From assembly GCA_016717335.1 (NCBI GenBank), contig JADKFS010000016.1, positions 248,001-312,000 of the forward strand: a DNA stretch of 64,000 nucleotides, written 5' to 3'. The notes beneath the pieces are model-generated. The model was not told the DNA's origin, did not search any database, and saw only the letters and a program-made list of their open reading frames with translations. How positions within the stretch are numbered: position 1 is the first letter of the stretch; each line of letters begins with the position of its first letter. The stretch comes from Candidatus Ribeiella danica (GTDB lineage: Bacteria; Chloroflexota; Chloroflexia; Chloroflexales; Roseiflexaceae). The translations under genes were made by a program, and so were the position numbers. Of the stretch, positions 42,932 to 51,818 are shown in pieces.

Positions 42932-45900
42932 CTAGAGCAGACCTAGCTCGCGGGCACGTGAGACCGCTTCGGTGCGCCGTTGAACCTGGAGTTTGCTGAA
43001 GATTTTCTGGTTGTGCCCCTTCACGGTGTCCAGAGCGAGGAACAATCGCTCGCTAATCTCACGATTCGAGAGACCCTGGCTAATGAGATGGAGGACTTCT
43101 AACTCGCGGTGGCTTAGCGGCTCAGTTAGAGAGTGTTGAGTGTTGAGTGTTGAGTGTTGAGTGTTGGGTGGTTTGCTACCGAACTCATAACTCAAAACTT
43201 TTAACTCAGAACTCGGAAAGGCCGCCAGCAGCCTGTCGATATAGTCGGGCTTTATCCCAAGCGCAGCTGCTTCGGACAAGAGGCGTGCCATCGCTGGGCC
43301 TTCGTCGACAAACAGACGGAGGAAGCCATGCGGTTTTGCCAATGCCAGCACATCACGGAGCACATGCATAGCCGCGTCCGTTTCGCCGTGCGCGTGGTGC
43401 GCGAGCGCCTCCACCACCATCACCTTGAGCCGTTCATCCTGCCACCGCTTGGCCTCGACCTGCCGGCGCACTAGATAGAGCATCGCGAGTGCCGTCGATG
43501 GGTCTCCCTGCGCCAGTTGAACCCGCGCCTGGCTGATCGGGAGGTCGTGAGTCTGCGCCAGCTGCGCAGCGGCTTCCAAATCGCCCTGGCGCAGCAACAC
43601 CAGCACCTGTGCCTCAGCAATATCAGGCATCCGAAACACAAAGTGATGCCGATGCACGAACGTTTCGGCCGACTCCAGTGCCGCGATCGCACCGGACAGA
43701 TCGCCCTGAGCAAGCCGCAGGCGGGCGAGGAAGATGCCATACGAAGCGAAGGTGTCGACGCTTTCCAGCTCTCGTGTCAGGAGCCAGCACTGGTGCCCAT
43801 GCTGCTCAGCAGCTTGGAGATCATTCCATTGATATGCGATACGGGCCAGGCCAAGATAGGCTTCACAGGCAATTGGTTGCGCTGGCTCACCGACTAAGTC
43901 GAGGACGCGCCGGTAGCTTTCAGCTGCCAGATGGAGCTGGTTGTCTGCTTCCTGGATCTGGCCCAGGCCGCCAGTCGCCATGATTGTGGTCAGGCTACTT
44001 TCCGACGCCTCGCTGATCGCGATGGCGTCGGAATAGGCCCGGCTAGCCGCAGGACGGTCGCCCTGAAGGTGATAGGCATAGCCCAGCGCCCAAGTAGCGA
44101 TCGTGCGAAGCGGCAGGTTCGTGGGGTGCAGATACTCCAGGGCTCGGCGCGCCTGGGCAATGACCGTTTCGACATCGTGCTGTGGAACCGCCAACATGGC
44201 GCGGAGGGCGGCAATATGCCCAAGCAGGTTTTGAGTCGTATCACCTGGCTCGGCGCCGGACAGGGCTGCTTCAGCGGCTTGGAGTTTCAGTTCGACGGTC
44301 TGGTCGCCCTCAAATGTCAACAGCGTGACATACGCCACCCACAGCGCGGGTCTTGCATCCAGAACCGTCGTCGGCAGTGACTCCAACCAGTTCAGGACGA
44401 GGGTACGTGCGCCACGGAAGTGCAATGGCACTCCCGCTCCTTCGATCAGGCGCTCGGCACGCGCAACATCGCCGGCGGCAGCCGCATGCTGAAACGCTTC
44501 GATCTCCAGCCCCTGATCCTCATACCATTGGCTGGCACGTCGGTGGAGTTCGGCCGCGCCGTCCCCATCATCCCGCGTAGGCGCGGCAGCGCTCTGGTGC
44601 AGTCGCTGCCGCAGCAAATCAACGAAGAGATGGTGATAGCGGTACCAGCGCCGCTCATTGTCTAGGGGAACCAGGAACAAGTTGGCGTGATCGAGATATT
44701 CGAGGGTTGTTTGTCCAGAACCGGTGTCGTCGCGCAGCACGGCATCGCACAGCGGGCCGCACAGACGATCGAGGATCGATGTGCGCAGCAAGAACATCTG
44801 AACGCGTGCGGACTGTTGGGTAAGGACTTCTTCAAGGAGATAGTCCAGCACGAAATGGTGGCTGCCAGTGAAGGATTGAATGAAGCTGGTGGCGTCGTGC
44901 TGTCCTTGCATGGACAGCGCGGCTAATTGCAGACCGGCAATCCAGCCTTCGGTGCGCGTTTCCAATGCAGCGACATCTTCGGCTGAGAGGTTCAGCCCCA
45001 TCGCCTCCCGGAGAAATGCGGCGGCTTCGGTAGGAGTAAACCGCAAGTCGGCGGCGCGCAGCTCGGTCAATTGACCCCGCGCGCGCAGGCGGGCCAGCGG
45101 GAGCTGGGGATCCTCACGCGTCGCGATCACCAGGTGCAGCTGGGGCGGCAGGTGATCGAGCAAAAACGCGAGGGCAGCATCAACCGGCTTGGCATCGATA
45201 AGGTGGTAGTCGTCGAAGACGAGCAGGAGTTTATCTGGAAGGGTGGTAATGTCGTTGAGCAGCGCCGTCAGAATCGCTTCGATCGGCGGCGGCTGCGAGG
45301 ATTGAAGCACCCCCACCACCCCTGCGCCAAGCGTCGGCGCAATCGTCTGCAACGCCGCGAACAGGTAGGTCAGAAAGCGGATCGGGTCGCTATCGCCTTT
45401 GTCAAGCGACAGCCAGGCGGTCGGCCGCTGGTACATGGCGAGCCATGCGCTGACCAGTGTGGTTTTCCCAAAGCCGGCGGGGGCCGCGATCAGGGTGAGT
45501 TTATGTTGTGAGCCGGCTTCTAGGCGTTCGAACAGGCGCGGGCGAACGACCAGATTGGTGCGGGCAGGCGGGACAAACAGCTTGGTGGCGAGCACGTTGG
45601 CCCGTACGGCCGGCGTAGATGCAGGGTGTACCGCCGCATGAACCACAGGATGTGGCGCTGCCGGTGCAGCCGCAGCCGCGAGCGTCACAGCAGTTTGGTT
45701 GAGCCGGTCGAGCGTAAGATCCTGCGCTTTGCCGAGATACACCCGATGCAGGGTACCATGGGATGTGCGATAGGCTTTCCAATACCCGCCGCCGCGGGCT
45801 TGCCGCTCCTTACGGGCGGTAAAGTGCCCGGATGGGCCCCGAAATGCGAACGTGGTCGCATGCTCCAGCCAGGCAAACCAGGCCGGCGTGTCCAGCGGAA

Positions 45901-45967
45901 TGGGGCTGGTATCGCGTTCAGGGAGGACCAAGGTGGCGCCCTCCACCTGTGCGGTCGTGCGCGCCAT
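42932..45967 (-). CDS. MalT-like ATP-dependent LuxR family regulator
   Basis: From ATG 45967 (GGAAGG upstream) the protein has 1011 residues. A short N-terminal module (FTARKERQARGGGYWKAYR, then RVYLGKAQDLTLDRL) precedes a STAND ATPase with Walker A IAAPAGFGKTTLVSAW (about residue 163) and Walker B LLLVFDDYHLID. A long TPR region (about 480-920) and a LuxR helix-turn-helix (LSHRELEVLHLISQGLSNRE) complete it. MalT-type proteins bind a ligand and activate sugar or degradation genes. Just before the HTH a repeat-encoded linker (NTQHSTL units) has been inserted in frame. Confidence 0.92.
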   Translation of the reverse strand: MARTTAQVEGATLVLPERDTSPIPLDTPAWFAWLEHATTFAFRGPSGHFTARKERQARGGGYWKAYRTSHGTLHRVYLGKAQDLTLDRLNQTAVTLAAAAAPAAPHPVVHAAVHPASTPAVRANVLATKLFVPPARTNLVVRPRLFERLEAGSQHKLTLIAAPAGFGKTTLVSAWLAMYQRPTAWLSLDKGDSDPIRFLTYLFAALQTIAPTLGAGVVGVLQSSQPPPIEAILTALLNDITTLPDKLLLVFDDYHLIDAKPVDAALAFLLDHLPPQLHLVIATREDPQLPLARLRARGQLTELRAADLRFTPTEAAAFLREAMGLNLSAEDVAALETRTEGWIAGLQLAALSMQGQHDATSFIQSFTGSHHFVLDYLLEEVLTQQSARVQMFLLRTSILDRLCGPLCDAVLRDDTGSGQTTLEYLDHANLFLVPLDNERRWYRYHHLFVDLLRQRLHQSAAAPTRDDGDGAAELHRRASQWYEDQGLEIEAFQHAAAAGDVARAERLIEGAGVPLHFRGARTLVLNWLESLPTTVLDARPALWVAYVTLLTFEGDQTVELKLQAAEAALSGAEPGDTTQNLLGHIAALRAMLAVPQHDVETVIAQARRALEYLHPTNLPLRTIATWALGYAYHLQGDRPAASRAYSDAIAISEASESSLTTIMATGGLGQIQEADNQLHLAAESYRRVLDLVGEPAQPIACEAYLGLARIAYQWNDLQAAEQHGHQCWLLTRELESVDTFASYGIFLARLRLAQGDLSGAIAALESAETFVHRHHFVFRMPDIAEAQVLVLLRQGDLEAAAQLAQTHDLPISQARVQLAQGDPSTALAMLYLVRRQVEAKRWQDERLKVMVVEALAHHAHGETDAAMHVLRDVLALAKPHGFLRLFVDEGPAMARLLSEAAALGIKPDYIDRLLAAFPSSELKVLSYEFGSKPPNTQHSTLNTQHSLTEPLSHRELEVLHLISQGLSNREISERLFLALDTVKGHNQKIFSKLQVQRRTEAVSRARELGLL
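43131..43215. repeat. Two heptamer arrays inside the MalT-like gene
   Basis: Five copies of GAGTGTT occupy 43131-43165. A second, different heptamer array (GAACTCA, TAACTCA, AAACTTT, TAACTCA, GAACTCG) occupies 43181-43215. On the coding strand they give the peptides NTQHSTLNTQHS and LKVLSYEF. They lie between the TPR region and the LuxR domain, and the frame is kept. Confidence 0.9.
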
Positions 45968-46292
45968 TCGAGTACCTTCCGATATGTATTGAGCTATGTT
46001 AGGGAATGTTATGGTAGGAGTATACGGTGAGTTCGGGCTCTGTGCAAGCCGTGTCACGTTGCGTCAACGTTCTGGTCTGCACGCCAAATACATACATATG
46101 TACCGCATCCGCCGTGGGGATGCAGGCCTGATGAAGTCACAAACGAGTGATCGAGTCTTCGTTTCCGGAACCGTGTGTCGATCCATAGGGTGGCGGTTTT
46201 GCCGCTACCTGGTGATCCCAACGTCCCCTCAGGGGCGCTGCCGCGCTGAGAAGGCACCAGAATCACCCTCATCCCTTTCGGTGTATTGAAAC

Positions 46293-46311
46293 GCACAGTA
46301 TTATTCGTGAC
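46293..46311. mobile_element. Solo copy of a mobile-element end
   Basis: CGCACAGTATTATTCGTGA differs from the end of the 129-bp elements (CGCACAGTATTATGCGTGA) at one base. No second end or transposase gene is seen nearby. Confidence 0.5.
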
Positions 46312-46713
46312 GATCACGCGACGCTTGACGCGCACCACGCCATCCGGGCCGAATCACTCCACCGCCATCCATGCACGAAGCGTCCACCTCCCAAACTGTC
46401 GCGTCGTTGCCTTCGCCACGGCCATCAATGCGCGCGGGGCAGGATGGGTCGCTGCGCACGCGCCGCGCGGGCCTCCACCGCGATCGCCGGCCATCAGCAC
46501 GCGCCGCTGCCCGCGCCACGGTTGAACACCGCGCGTGCGCTGACCGCTGCCCGCCGTTCCTGGCGACGCGATCAGCCCGCTAGCACGGACAGGGATAGCT
46601 CGTGCTGGCGAATGATGGCCTGGCCGCGCAGCTGGCATTGCTGGTCACCTTTTAGGTTGGGGTAGGACCGCAGGCGGTATCGAACGGTTCGGGCGTGGCT
46701 CGTTCGCCCGCGT

Positions 46714-46756
46714 GTGCGCCGGTTCTGGGCGACTTGGTCGCCCAGAACCGGCGCAC
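46714..46756 (-). terminator. Strong hairpin terminator of the GH78-GH3-GH78 genes
   Basis: A perfect 20-bp stem (46714-46733 with 46737-46756, arm GTGCGCCGGTTCTGGGCGAC) has a 3-base loop, TTG. It begins 11 bases beyond the GH78 stop. No U-run follows. The 3-base loop also resembles the palindromic repeats at 4387 and 63842. Confidence 0.7.
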
Positions 46757-46766
46757 GCGCGAGCGA

Positions 46767-49454
46767 TTAGATGATGTCTCCAGGGGTGCTGTCGAGCGAG
46801 AGCGGCGAGCGGGCGACGCCGGGCTCGCGGTAGGGGTAGGCCCAGCGGTGCGTTCCGGCCCCGACCTCGATTGACTGCCCATCGCTACCCGGAAGCGTCA
46901 CACTGGCCGTCGCGTTGGGCGGCACTACCACATTGACTATGATCTGCCCGTCCGCAATCTCCCAGGCGCATTCCGCCAATCCATACGGTGTCCCATGGCG
47001 CGCACGCGCGCTCGTCAAGCCGCCACCCGGCACGGGGCGAATGGTCAATCGGCGATACCCCGGCGCGGCGGGCGCAAGGCCACCCACGGTGCGGTGGAGC
47101 CAGTCGGCCACCGCGCCGAGCGCGTAGTGGTTGAACGAAGTCATCTCGCCTGGATTGATCGAGCCGTCCGGCAGCATGCTGTCCCAGCGCTCCCAGATCG
47201 TGGTCGCGCCCATGGTCACCGGGTAGAGCCACGAGGGGTTCTCGCGCTGCAGGAGCAATCGGAAGGCAACATCGTACGCCCCGACGCTGCACAGCGCGTC
47301 GCAGATCAGTGGCGTGCCGACGAAGCCCGTGCTGATGTGGTAGCCGCTGTCGCGGACGAGCTCGGCCAGCCGTTCGGCGGCATGCTGACGCTGCGCGACA
47401 TCGGGCAACAGCACGAACTCAAGCGCCAGCGCATACGCGGTGGTAGCGTCGCTTAAGATGCGGCCGGCCGGCGTGACGTACTCGCGCGCGAAGGCCGCTC
47501 GCACCGTGGCAGCCAGCGCGCGGTACTGCGTTTCGTCCTCCACCCGGCCAAGCACCTCCGCTGCCTGGGCTACGAGTTCGGCCGAGTGCGCGAAATAGGC
47601 GGTAGCGACGATCTGCGGGCTCGTGCGCGCATCTGCTGGTTTGTCGGGCGGCGCGCTCGGATCGAGCCAGTCGCCGAACTGGAAACCCTGGTCCCAGAGA
47701 TGACGCTCCCCGGCGATTCTGGCAAGCAGGTCGACCCATGCGCGCATGCTCTCGAACTGTTGGGCCAGGATACCTGTGTCGCCGTAGCGCTGGTACAGCA
47801 CCCAGGGAACAATCACCGCAGCGTCGCCCCAGGCGGCGGCGGGAACGGGCATACCGGGTAACACATTCGGAACGACAAAGGGAACCACACCATCCGCTTC
47901 AGCCTGCTCGGCCGCCAGATCGGCCAGCCAGGACTGCAGGAAGCCGGCCGTGTCGAAGAGAAAGGAGGCCGTCGGCGCGAACACCTGAATGTCGCCGGTC
48001 CAGCCCAGGCGCTCGTCGCGCTGTGGGCAATCGGTCGGCACGTCGAGGAAGTTGCCGCGCATGCTCCAGACGACATTCTCGTGCAGCCGGTTGATCAGCG
48101 GGTCCGAGCACTCGAACCAGCCCCTTCGCTCCATGTCGGAGTGACACACCACGGCGCGCAGGTCATCCAGGCGCAGCTCACCCGGCCAGCCGTCCACTTC
48201 CGCATATTGGAAGCCGTGGAAGGTGAAGCGCGGCTCCCAGGTCTCTAGCCCATCACCGCGCAGGGTGTAGCGGTCGGTGGCGGCTACCTGCCGCAACGGC
48301 CGGATCCCCAGCTCGCCGTGTTCCAGCACTTCGGCGTGGCGCAGCGTGATCGTCTGTCCCGCCGTTCCGCGCACGGTGATTCGCAGCCGCCCGACCAGGT
48401 TCTGGCCGAAATCGACGATCGTCTTGCCGGACGGCGACGCGGTGATCGCGACCGGCGCGACCTCCGCGATCCGGCGCACTGGTGGGCCGGAGGGCGCGAC
48501 GAGTGTCGAAAGATCACGGTCGATCGGCCGCACTCCCTCCCAGTCGTCTTCCTCCACGTCCGTCTGCGACCAGCCGGCGCGCTCCAGACGCGCGTCGTAG
48601 GTCTCGCCGTCATAGATGTCGCTCGCGCGGATGGGGCCGGTGGTTGCGCGCCACGTCTCGTCGGTGACGACGCGCTCGGTCGTGCCGTCGGCGTAGCTGA
48701 TCTCGAGCTGCGCCAGGAGCGCGAGCCGGTCGCCGTAGATGTTGCGCTGGCCGCCGTTGAAACCCAGCCGGCCGCGGAACCAGCCATCGCCAAGGACGGC
48801 GCCCACGACGTTACGCCCTTCGTGCAGCATAGCGGTGACATCGAACGTCTGGTAGCGCAGCCGATGGCTGTAGCTGGTCCAGCCCGGCGCCAGGACGTGA
48901 TCGCCGACAGTCACGCCGTTGATCTCGGCTTCATACACGCCAAGCGCGGTCACGTACAGCCGCGCCTGTATCACACCCGCATGGACGTCGAATGCGCGGC
49001 GCAGCAAGGGCGCGGGCTGCGGCTTGCTGGTGTCCTCGTCCCAATCGGGCGTCACGAATCGCGCGGTCCAGTCGTCGGTCTGGAGCAGCCCCGCTTCAAC
49101 AACGGCAGGCTCGCTCCATCCCGATGCGTGCCCATCGCTGCCCCAGGCACGGATCCGCACGCTCAGCCGCTCGCGCGACTTCAGCGGAGCAAACGGCCAG
49201 GGCACGAACGCCGACTGGTCAGACTCGACCCGGCCGGTCTGGTCGCGCAGCTCGCCATCCGGCCGGTACGCTTCAATTTCGTAGCCGGCCTGACGCCACT
49301 CAGCAGCTGATGTCTGGACAATCCAGGACAGCCGCGGCGCGGCCGTGCCAATCCCTAGCGCATCCGGGCGATGCTCGAAACGGACGCCGCTAATCGCGGT
49401 CGTGGTGGCTTCAGCATCAGCCAGTGGTTTCTTGTTGATTGTCGCGTGAGTCAT
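46767..49454 (-). CDS. Alpha-L-rhamnosidase, glycoside hydrolase family 78
   Basis: The 895-residue enzyme removes terminal alpha-L-rhamnose from plant polysaccharides and glycosides. Order: N-terminal Ig-like and beta-sandwich domains (APRLSWIV, ARLYVTALGVYEAEINGVTV), then an (alpha/alpha)6 barrel with the catalytic region DCPQRDERLGWTGDIQVF and later WDQGFQFGDWLDPSAPPDKP. A GAVADWLHRTVGGL segment and a C-terminal sandwich follow. There is no signal peptide, so it is probably intracellular. It is last of three glycosidase genes on the minus strand, followed by a strong terminator. Confidence 0.94.
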   Translation of the reverse strand: MTHATINKKPLADAEATTTAISGVRFEHRPDALGIGTAAPRLSWIVQTSAAEWRQAGYEIEAYRPDGELRDQTGRVESDQSAFVPWPFAPLKSRERLSVRIRAWGSDGHASGWSEPAVVEAGLLQTDDWTARFVTPDWDEDTSKPQPAPLLRRAFDVHAGVIQARLYVTALGVYEAEINGVTVGDHVLAPGWTSYSHRLRYQTFDVTAMLHEGRNVVGAVLGDGWFRGRLGFNGGQRNIYGDRLALLAQLEISYADGTTERVVTDETWRATTGPIRASDIYDGETYDARLERAGWSQTDVEEDDWEGVRPIDRDLSTLVAPSGPPVRRIAEVAPVAITASPSGKTIVDFGQNLVGRLRITVRGTAGQTITLRHAEVLEHGELGIRPLRQVAATDRYTLRGDGLETWEPRFTFHGFQYAEVDGWPGELRLDDLRAVVCHSDMERRGWFECSDPLINRLHENVVWSMRGNFLDVPTDCPQRDERLGWTGDIQVFAPTASFLFDTAGFLQSWLADLAAEQAEADGVVPFVVPNVLPGMPVPAAAWGDAAVIVPWVLYQRYGDTGILAQQFESMRAWVDLLARIAGERHLWDQGFQFGDWLDPSAPPDKPADARTSPQIVATAYFAHSAELVAQAAEVLGRVEDETQYRALAATVRAAFAREYVTPAGRILSDATTAYALALEFVLLPDVAQRQHAAERLAELVRDSGYHISTGFVGTPLICDALCSVGAYDVAFRLLLQRENPSWLYPVTMGATTIWERWDSMLPDGSINPGEMTSFNHYALGAVADWLHRTVGGLAPAAPGYRRLTIRPVPGGGLTSARARHGTPYGLAECAWEIADGQIIVNVVVPPNATASVTLPGSDGQSIEVGAGTHRWAYPYREPGVARSPLSLDSTPGDII

Positions 49455-49583
49455 CTGGTTCTCGCTTCTCTTCAGCTACAGCAAGGTTGAAGTGCTTTCA
49501 TACGCTGTGATCTCTGCGGCTCAACCTTTTTGCTCGCTGCTATAGGCCAATATATCGTGGTGCGATCGAACGGCGCGCATGTG

Positions 49584-51806
49584 CTATTGACCTGTTGATA
49601 CCACATCGACGGCGGTCTCCAATTGAATGTCGGCCGAGGATCGCCCGATTCGGATCTGAACCGTGTCGTGCTCGACGACAAAGCGCTGCTCGTCGATGTT
49701 CCAGTAGGCAAGCTCGCGCGCGGCCAGCGGCAGCGTCACGGTCTTTGTTTCGCCCGGATGCAGGCTGATCCGGCGAAATCCCTTCAGCTCTTGGAGCGGT
49801 CGTTCCACGGCCGAGTTGAGGTGTTTTACGTACAGCTGGACCACCTCGTCGCCACTACGCTCCCCGATGTTGGTCACGTCGGCACTGACCGTCAGGGCTT
49901 CGCCGGCGCCGAGCGCGTCGGCGCTCAGCCGCAGGTTGGCGTAGACGAAGCTCGTGTAGCTCAATCCGTGGCCGAAGGGGTACAGCGGCTCGCCCTGGAC
50001 ATACATGTAGGTGCGGCCGTGGCGGATATCGTAGTCCAGCATCGGCGGCAGCTGGTCGAGCGAGGCGGGCCAGGTCTGGACCAAATGGCCAGCCGGGTTG
50101 ACGTCGCCGAATAGCACATCCGCCAGCGCGTTGCCCAGCTCCTGGCTGGCGTGCGCCAGGTGCAGGATCGCCGGCACGTGCTTGTCAGCCCAGTTGATCG
50201 CGTAGGGGAAGCTTGAGATCAGCACGACGATGGTATTTGGGTTAACCGCGTAGACCGCCTTGATCAGCTCTTCCTGCTCCAGCGCGATCGTTTGCCGGTC
50301 GAGCGCCTCCATGCCCTCGCTGGGCAAGCCGGGCGTCGCATGTCCCATCGACCAGCCGCCGCACATCGGGTCGTTGCCGACGCACACGATCGCGACGTCG
50401 GCCGAGCGCGCCAGATCGACCGCCGCCGGGATGTCGCGCTCGGGCACGTAGATCGGCGGGAACATGCCCGGCTTGACTTCGAGCACCATGCCGATCGTCG
50501 CCGGCGCGGGCGGGCGCTCGGCTGGGTTCTGCGACAGCACGCGGGCCTGCGGCCCGATCGCGCTCTGGATCCCCTCCAGCGGAGAGACGGTGTACGGCGG
50601 CCTGCTGTTATACAGGTCGGTCAGCACGCGGTCGGCGAGCGGGCCGACCACGGCAACCGACTGGATCGCATTTTTATCCAACGGCAGCAGCTGGCGCTCG
50701 TTCTTCAGCAGCACGATCCCGGCTTGCGTGACTCGCCTCGCGATCGACCGGTGCCGCTCGGACAACCACGGACGCGTGGTCTCGTTGACCGTCGCGTATG
50801 GGGCGCGCTCCCACGAGTCGAGCAAGCCCAGCCGCAGCAGCACGCGCAGATTGGCCGCGACCGCCGCGTCGAGCTCCGCTTCGGTCAGCAGCCCCTGCGC
50901 GAGCGCCCCGCGCACCGGCTCGGCATAGTCGTCCAGAAACTGGCTAATACTGGCTTTGAGGCTCGCGGCGGCCGCGTGCGGCAGATCGGCGTGGGTCTGG
51001 TGCTTGAAGACCAGGTTGGACATCCCCCTGAAGTCGGTGCAGATGATGCCGTCCACTCCCCATTCCTCGCGGGTGATCGCCTTCAGCATCGGATGCACCG
51101 TGCAGGGAACGCCGTTGTGCCCGTTATACGCGGCCATGTAGCAGCGCGCCCCGCCCTCGATGATGCCCATGCGGAACGGCGCCGAATAGTATTCGCGCAG
51201 CAGCCGCTCGTCGAAGTCGGAGGAGGAGCGCAGACGATCATCCTCGTTGCTGTTAGCCAGGAAATGCTTTAATAGCGCGGCGACCTGCCAGTAGCTGGGG
51301 TGGTCGCCCTGCAAGCCGCGGACGAACGCGACCGTGAGCGTGCCGGTGAGGAAGGCGTCCTCGCCGTAGCATTCCTCCGTGCGGCCCCAGCGCGGATCGC
51401 GGCCCAGGTCGGCGTTAGGCGCCATGACCAGCAGCTTGCCGTGGCCGTATTGGGAGCTATGGGCGATATAGCGCGCCTCGGCGCCGATCACCGCGCCGAC
51501 CTGCTGGATGAGGTCCGGGTCCCAGCACTGCGCCATGCCGTACGGCTGCGGGAAGCTGGTGGTCGGGATATCGAGCGTGCCACCGCCCAGGTGCCCAGTG
51601 ACGACCAGCCCGTGGAGGCCTTCGACGTTTTCGATCCTGGGGATACCAAGACGCGGCACGCCAAGCTGCGTGCTGAGGAGTGCGATTTTCTCGTCGAGCG
51701 TGAGCAGCGCGATCAGGTTGCTGCTTCGCGCTTCGGGCGGTACACCGGGATCACGAAACATGTAGGGGGGTGTGTCGCTTGCGTCCGCTGTATCCTGTGC
51801 ATTCAC
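49584..51806 (-). CDS. Glycoside hydrolase family 3 beta-glycosidase
   Basis: The 740-residue enzyme, with no signal peptide, hydrolyses beta-glucosides or beta-xylosides from the non-reducing end. The TIM-barrel domain includes VMAPNADLGRDPRWGRTEEC and the nucleophile motif VDGIICTDFRGMSN (Asp about 257). The alpha/beta sandwich has VGPLADR and the GNDPMCGG region. A C-terminal fibronectin type III-like domain (VTNIGERSGDEVVQLYVKHL) closes it. It lies 12 bases after the second GH78 gene, so the two are co-transcribed. Confidence 0.94.
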   Translation of the reverse strand: MNAQDTADASDTPPYMFRDPGVPPEARSSNLIALLTLDEKIALLSTQLGVPRLGIPRIENVEGLHGLVVTGHLGGGTLDIPTTSFPQPYGMAQCWDPDLIQQVGAVIGAEARYIAHSSQYGHGKLLVMAPNADLGRDPRWGRTEECYGEDAFLTGTLTVAFVRGLQGDHPSYWQVAALLKHFLANSNEDDRLRSSSDFDERLLREYYSAPFRMGIIEGGARCYMAAYNGHNGVPCTVHPMLKAITREEWGVDGIICTDFRGMSNLVFKHQTHADLPHAAAASLKASISQFLDDYAEPVRGALAQGLLTEAELDAAVAANLRVLLRLGLLDSWERAPYATVNETTRPWLSERHRSIARRVTQAGIVLLKNERQLLPLDKNAIQSVAVVGPLADRVLTDLYNSRPPYTVSPLEGIQSAIGPQARVLSQNPAERPPAPATIGMVLEVKPGMFPPIYVPERDIPAAVDLARSADVAIVCVGNDPMCGGWSMGHATPGLPSEGMEALDRQTIALEQEELIKAVYAVNPNTIVVLISSFPYAINWADKHVPAILHLAHASQELGNALADVLFGDVNPAGHLVQTWPASLDQLPPMLDYDIRHGRTYMYVQGEPLYPFGHGLSYTSFVYANLRLSADALGAGEALTVSADVTNIGERSGDEVVQLYVKHLNSAVERPLQELKGFRRISLHPGETKTVTLPLAARELAYWNIDEQRFVVEHDTVQIRIGRSSADIQLETAVDVVSTGQ

Positions 51807-51818
51807 GCCGGATTCTCC

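Larger units (their letters stand above)
45968..46766. other. Long gene-poor region with an element end
   Basis: About 800 bases between the MalT-like gene and the GH78 gene. 45968-46290 should hold the regulator promoter. At 46293-46311 lies a sequence matching the end of the 129-bp element. From 46311 to 46700 the DNA is very GC-rich with overlapping ORFs on both strands, none resembling a known protein; it may be decayed. The GH78 terminator is at 46714-46756. Confidence 0.4.

Noticed and set aside
43131..43215. Possible CRISPR or iteron array
   Set aside because: Units are 7 bp, directly abutting and inside a coding frame; simple sequence repeats.
46311..46700. Possible genes in the GC-rich gap before the GH78 gene
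   Set aside because: Overlapping ORFs on both strands lack any recognisable motif or ribosome site; treated as non-coding or decayed.
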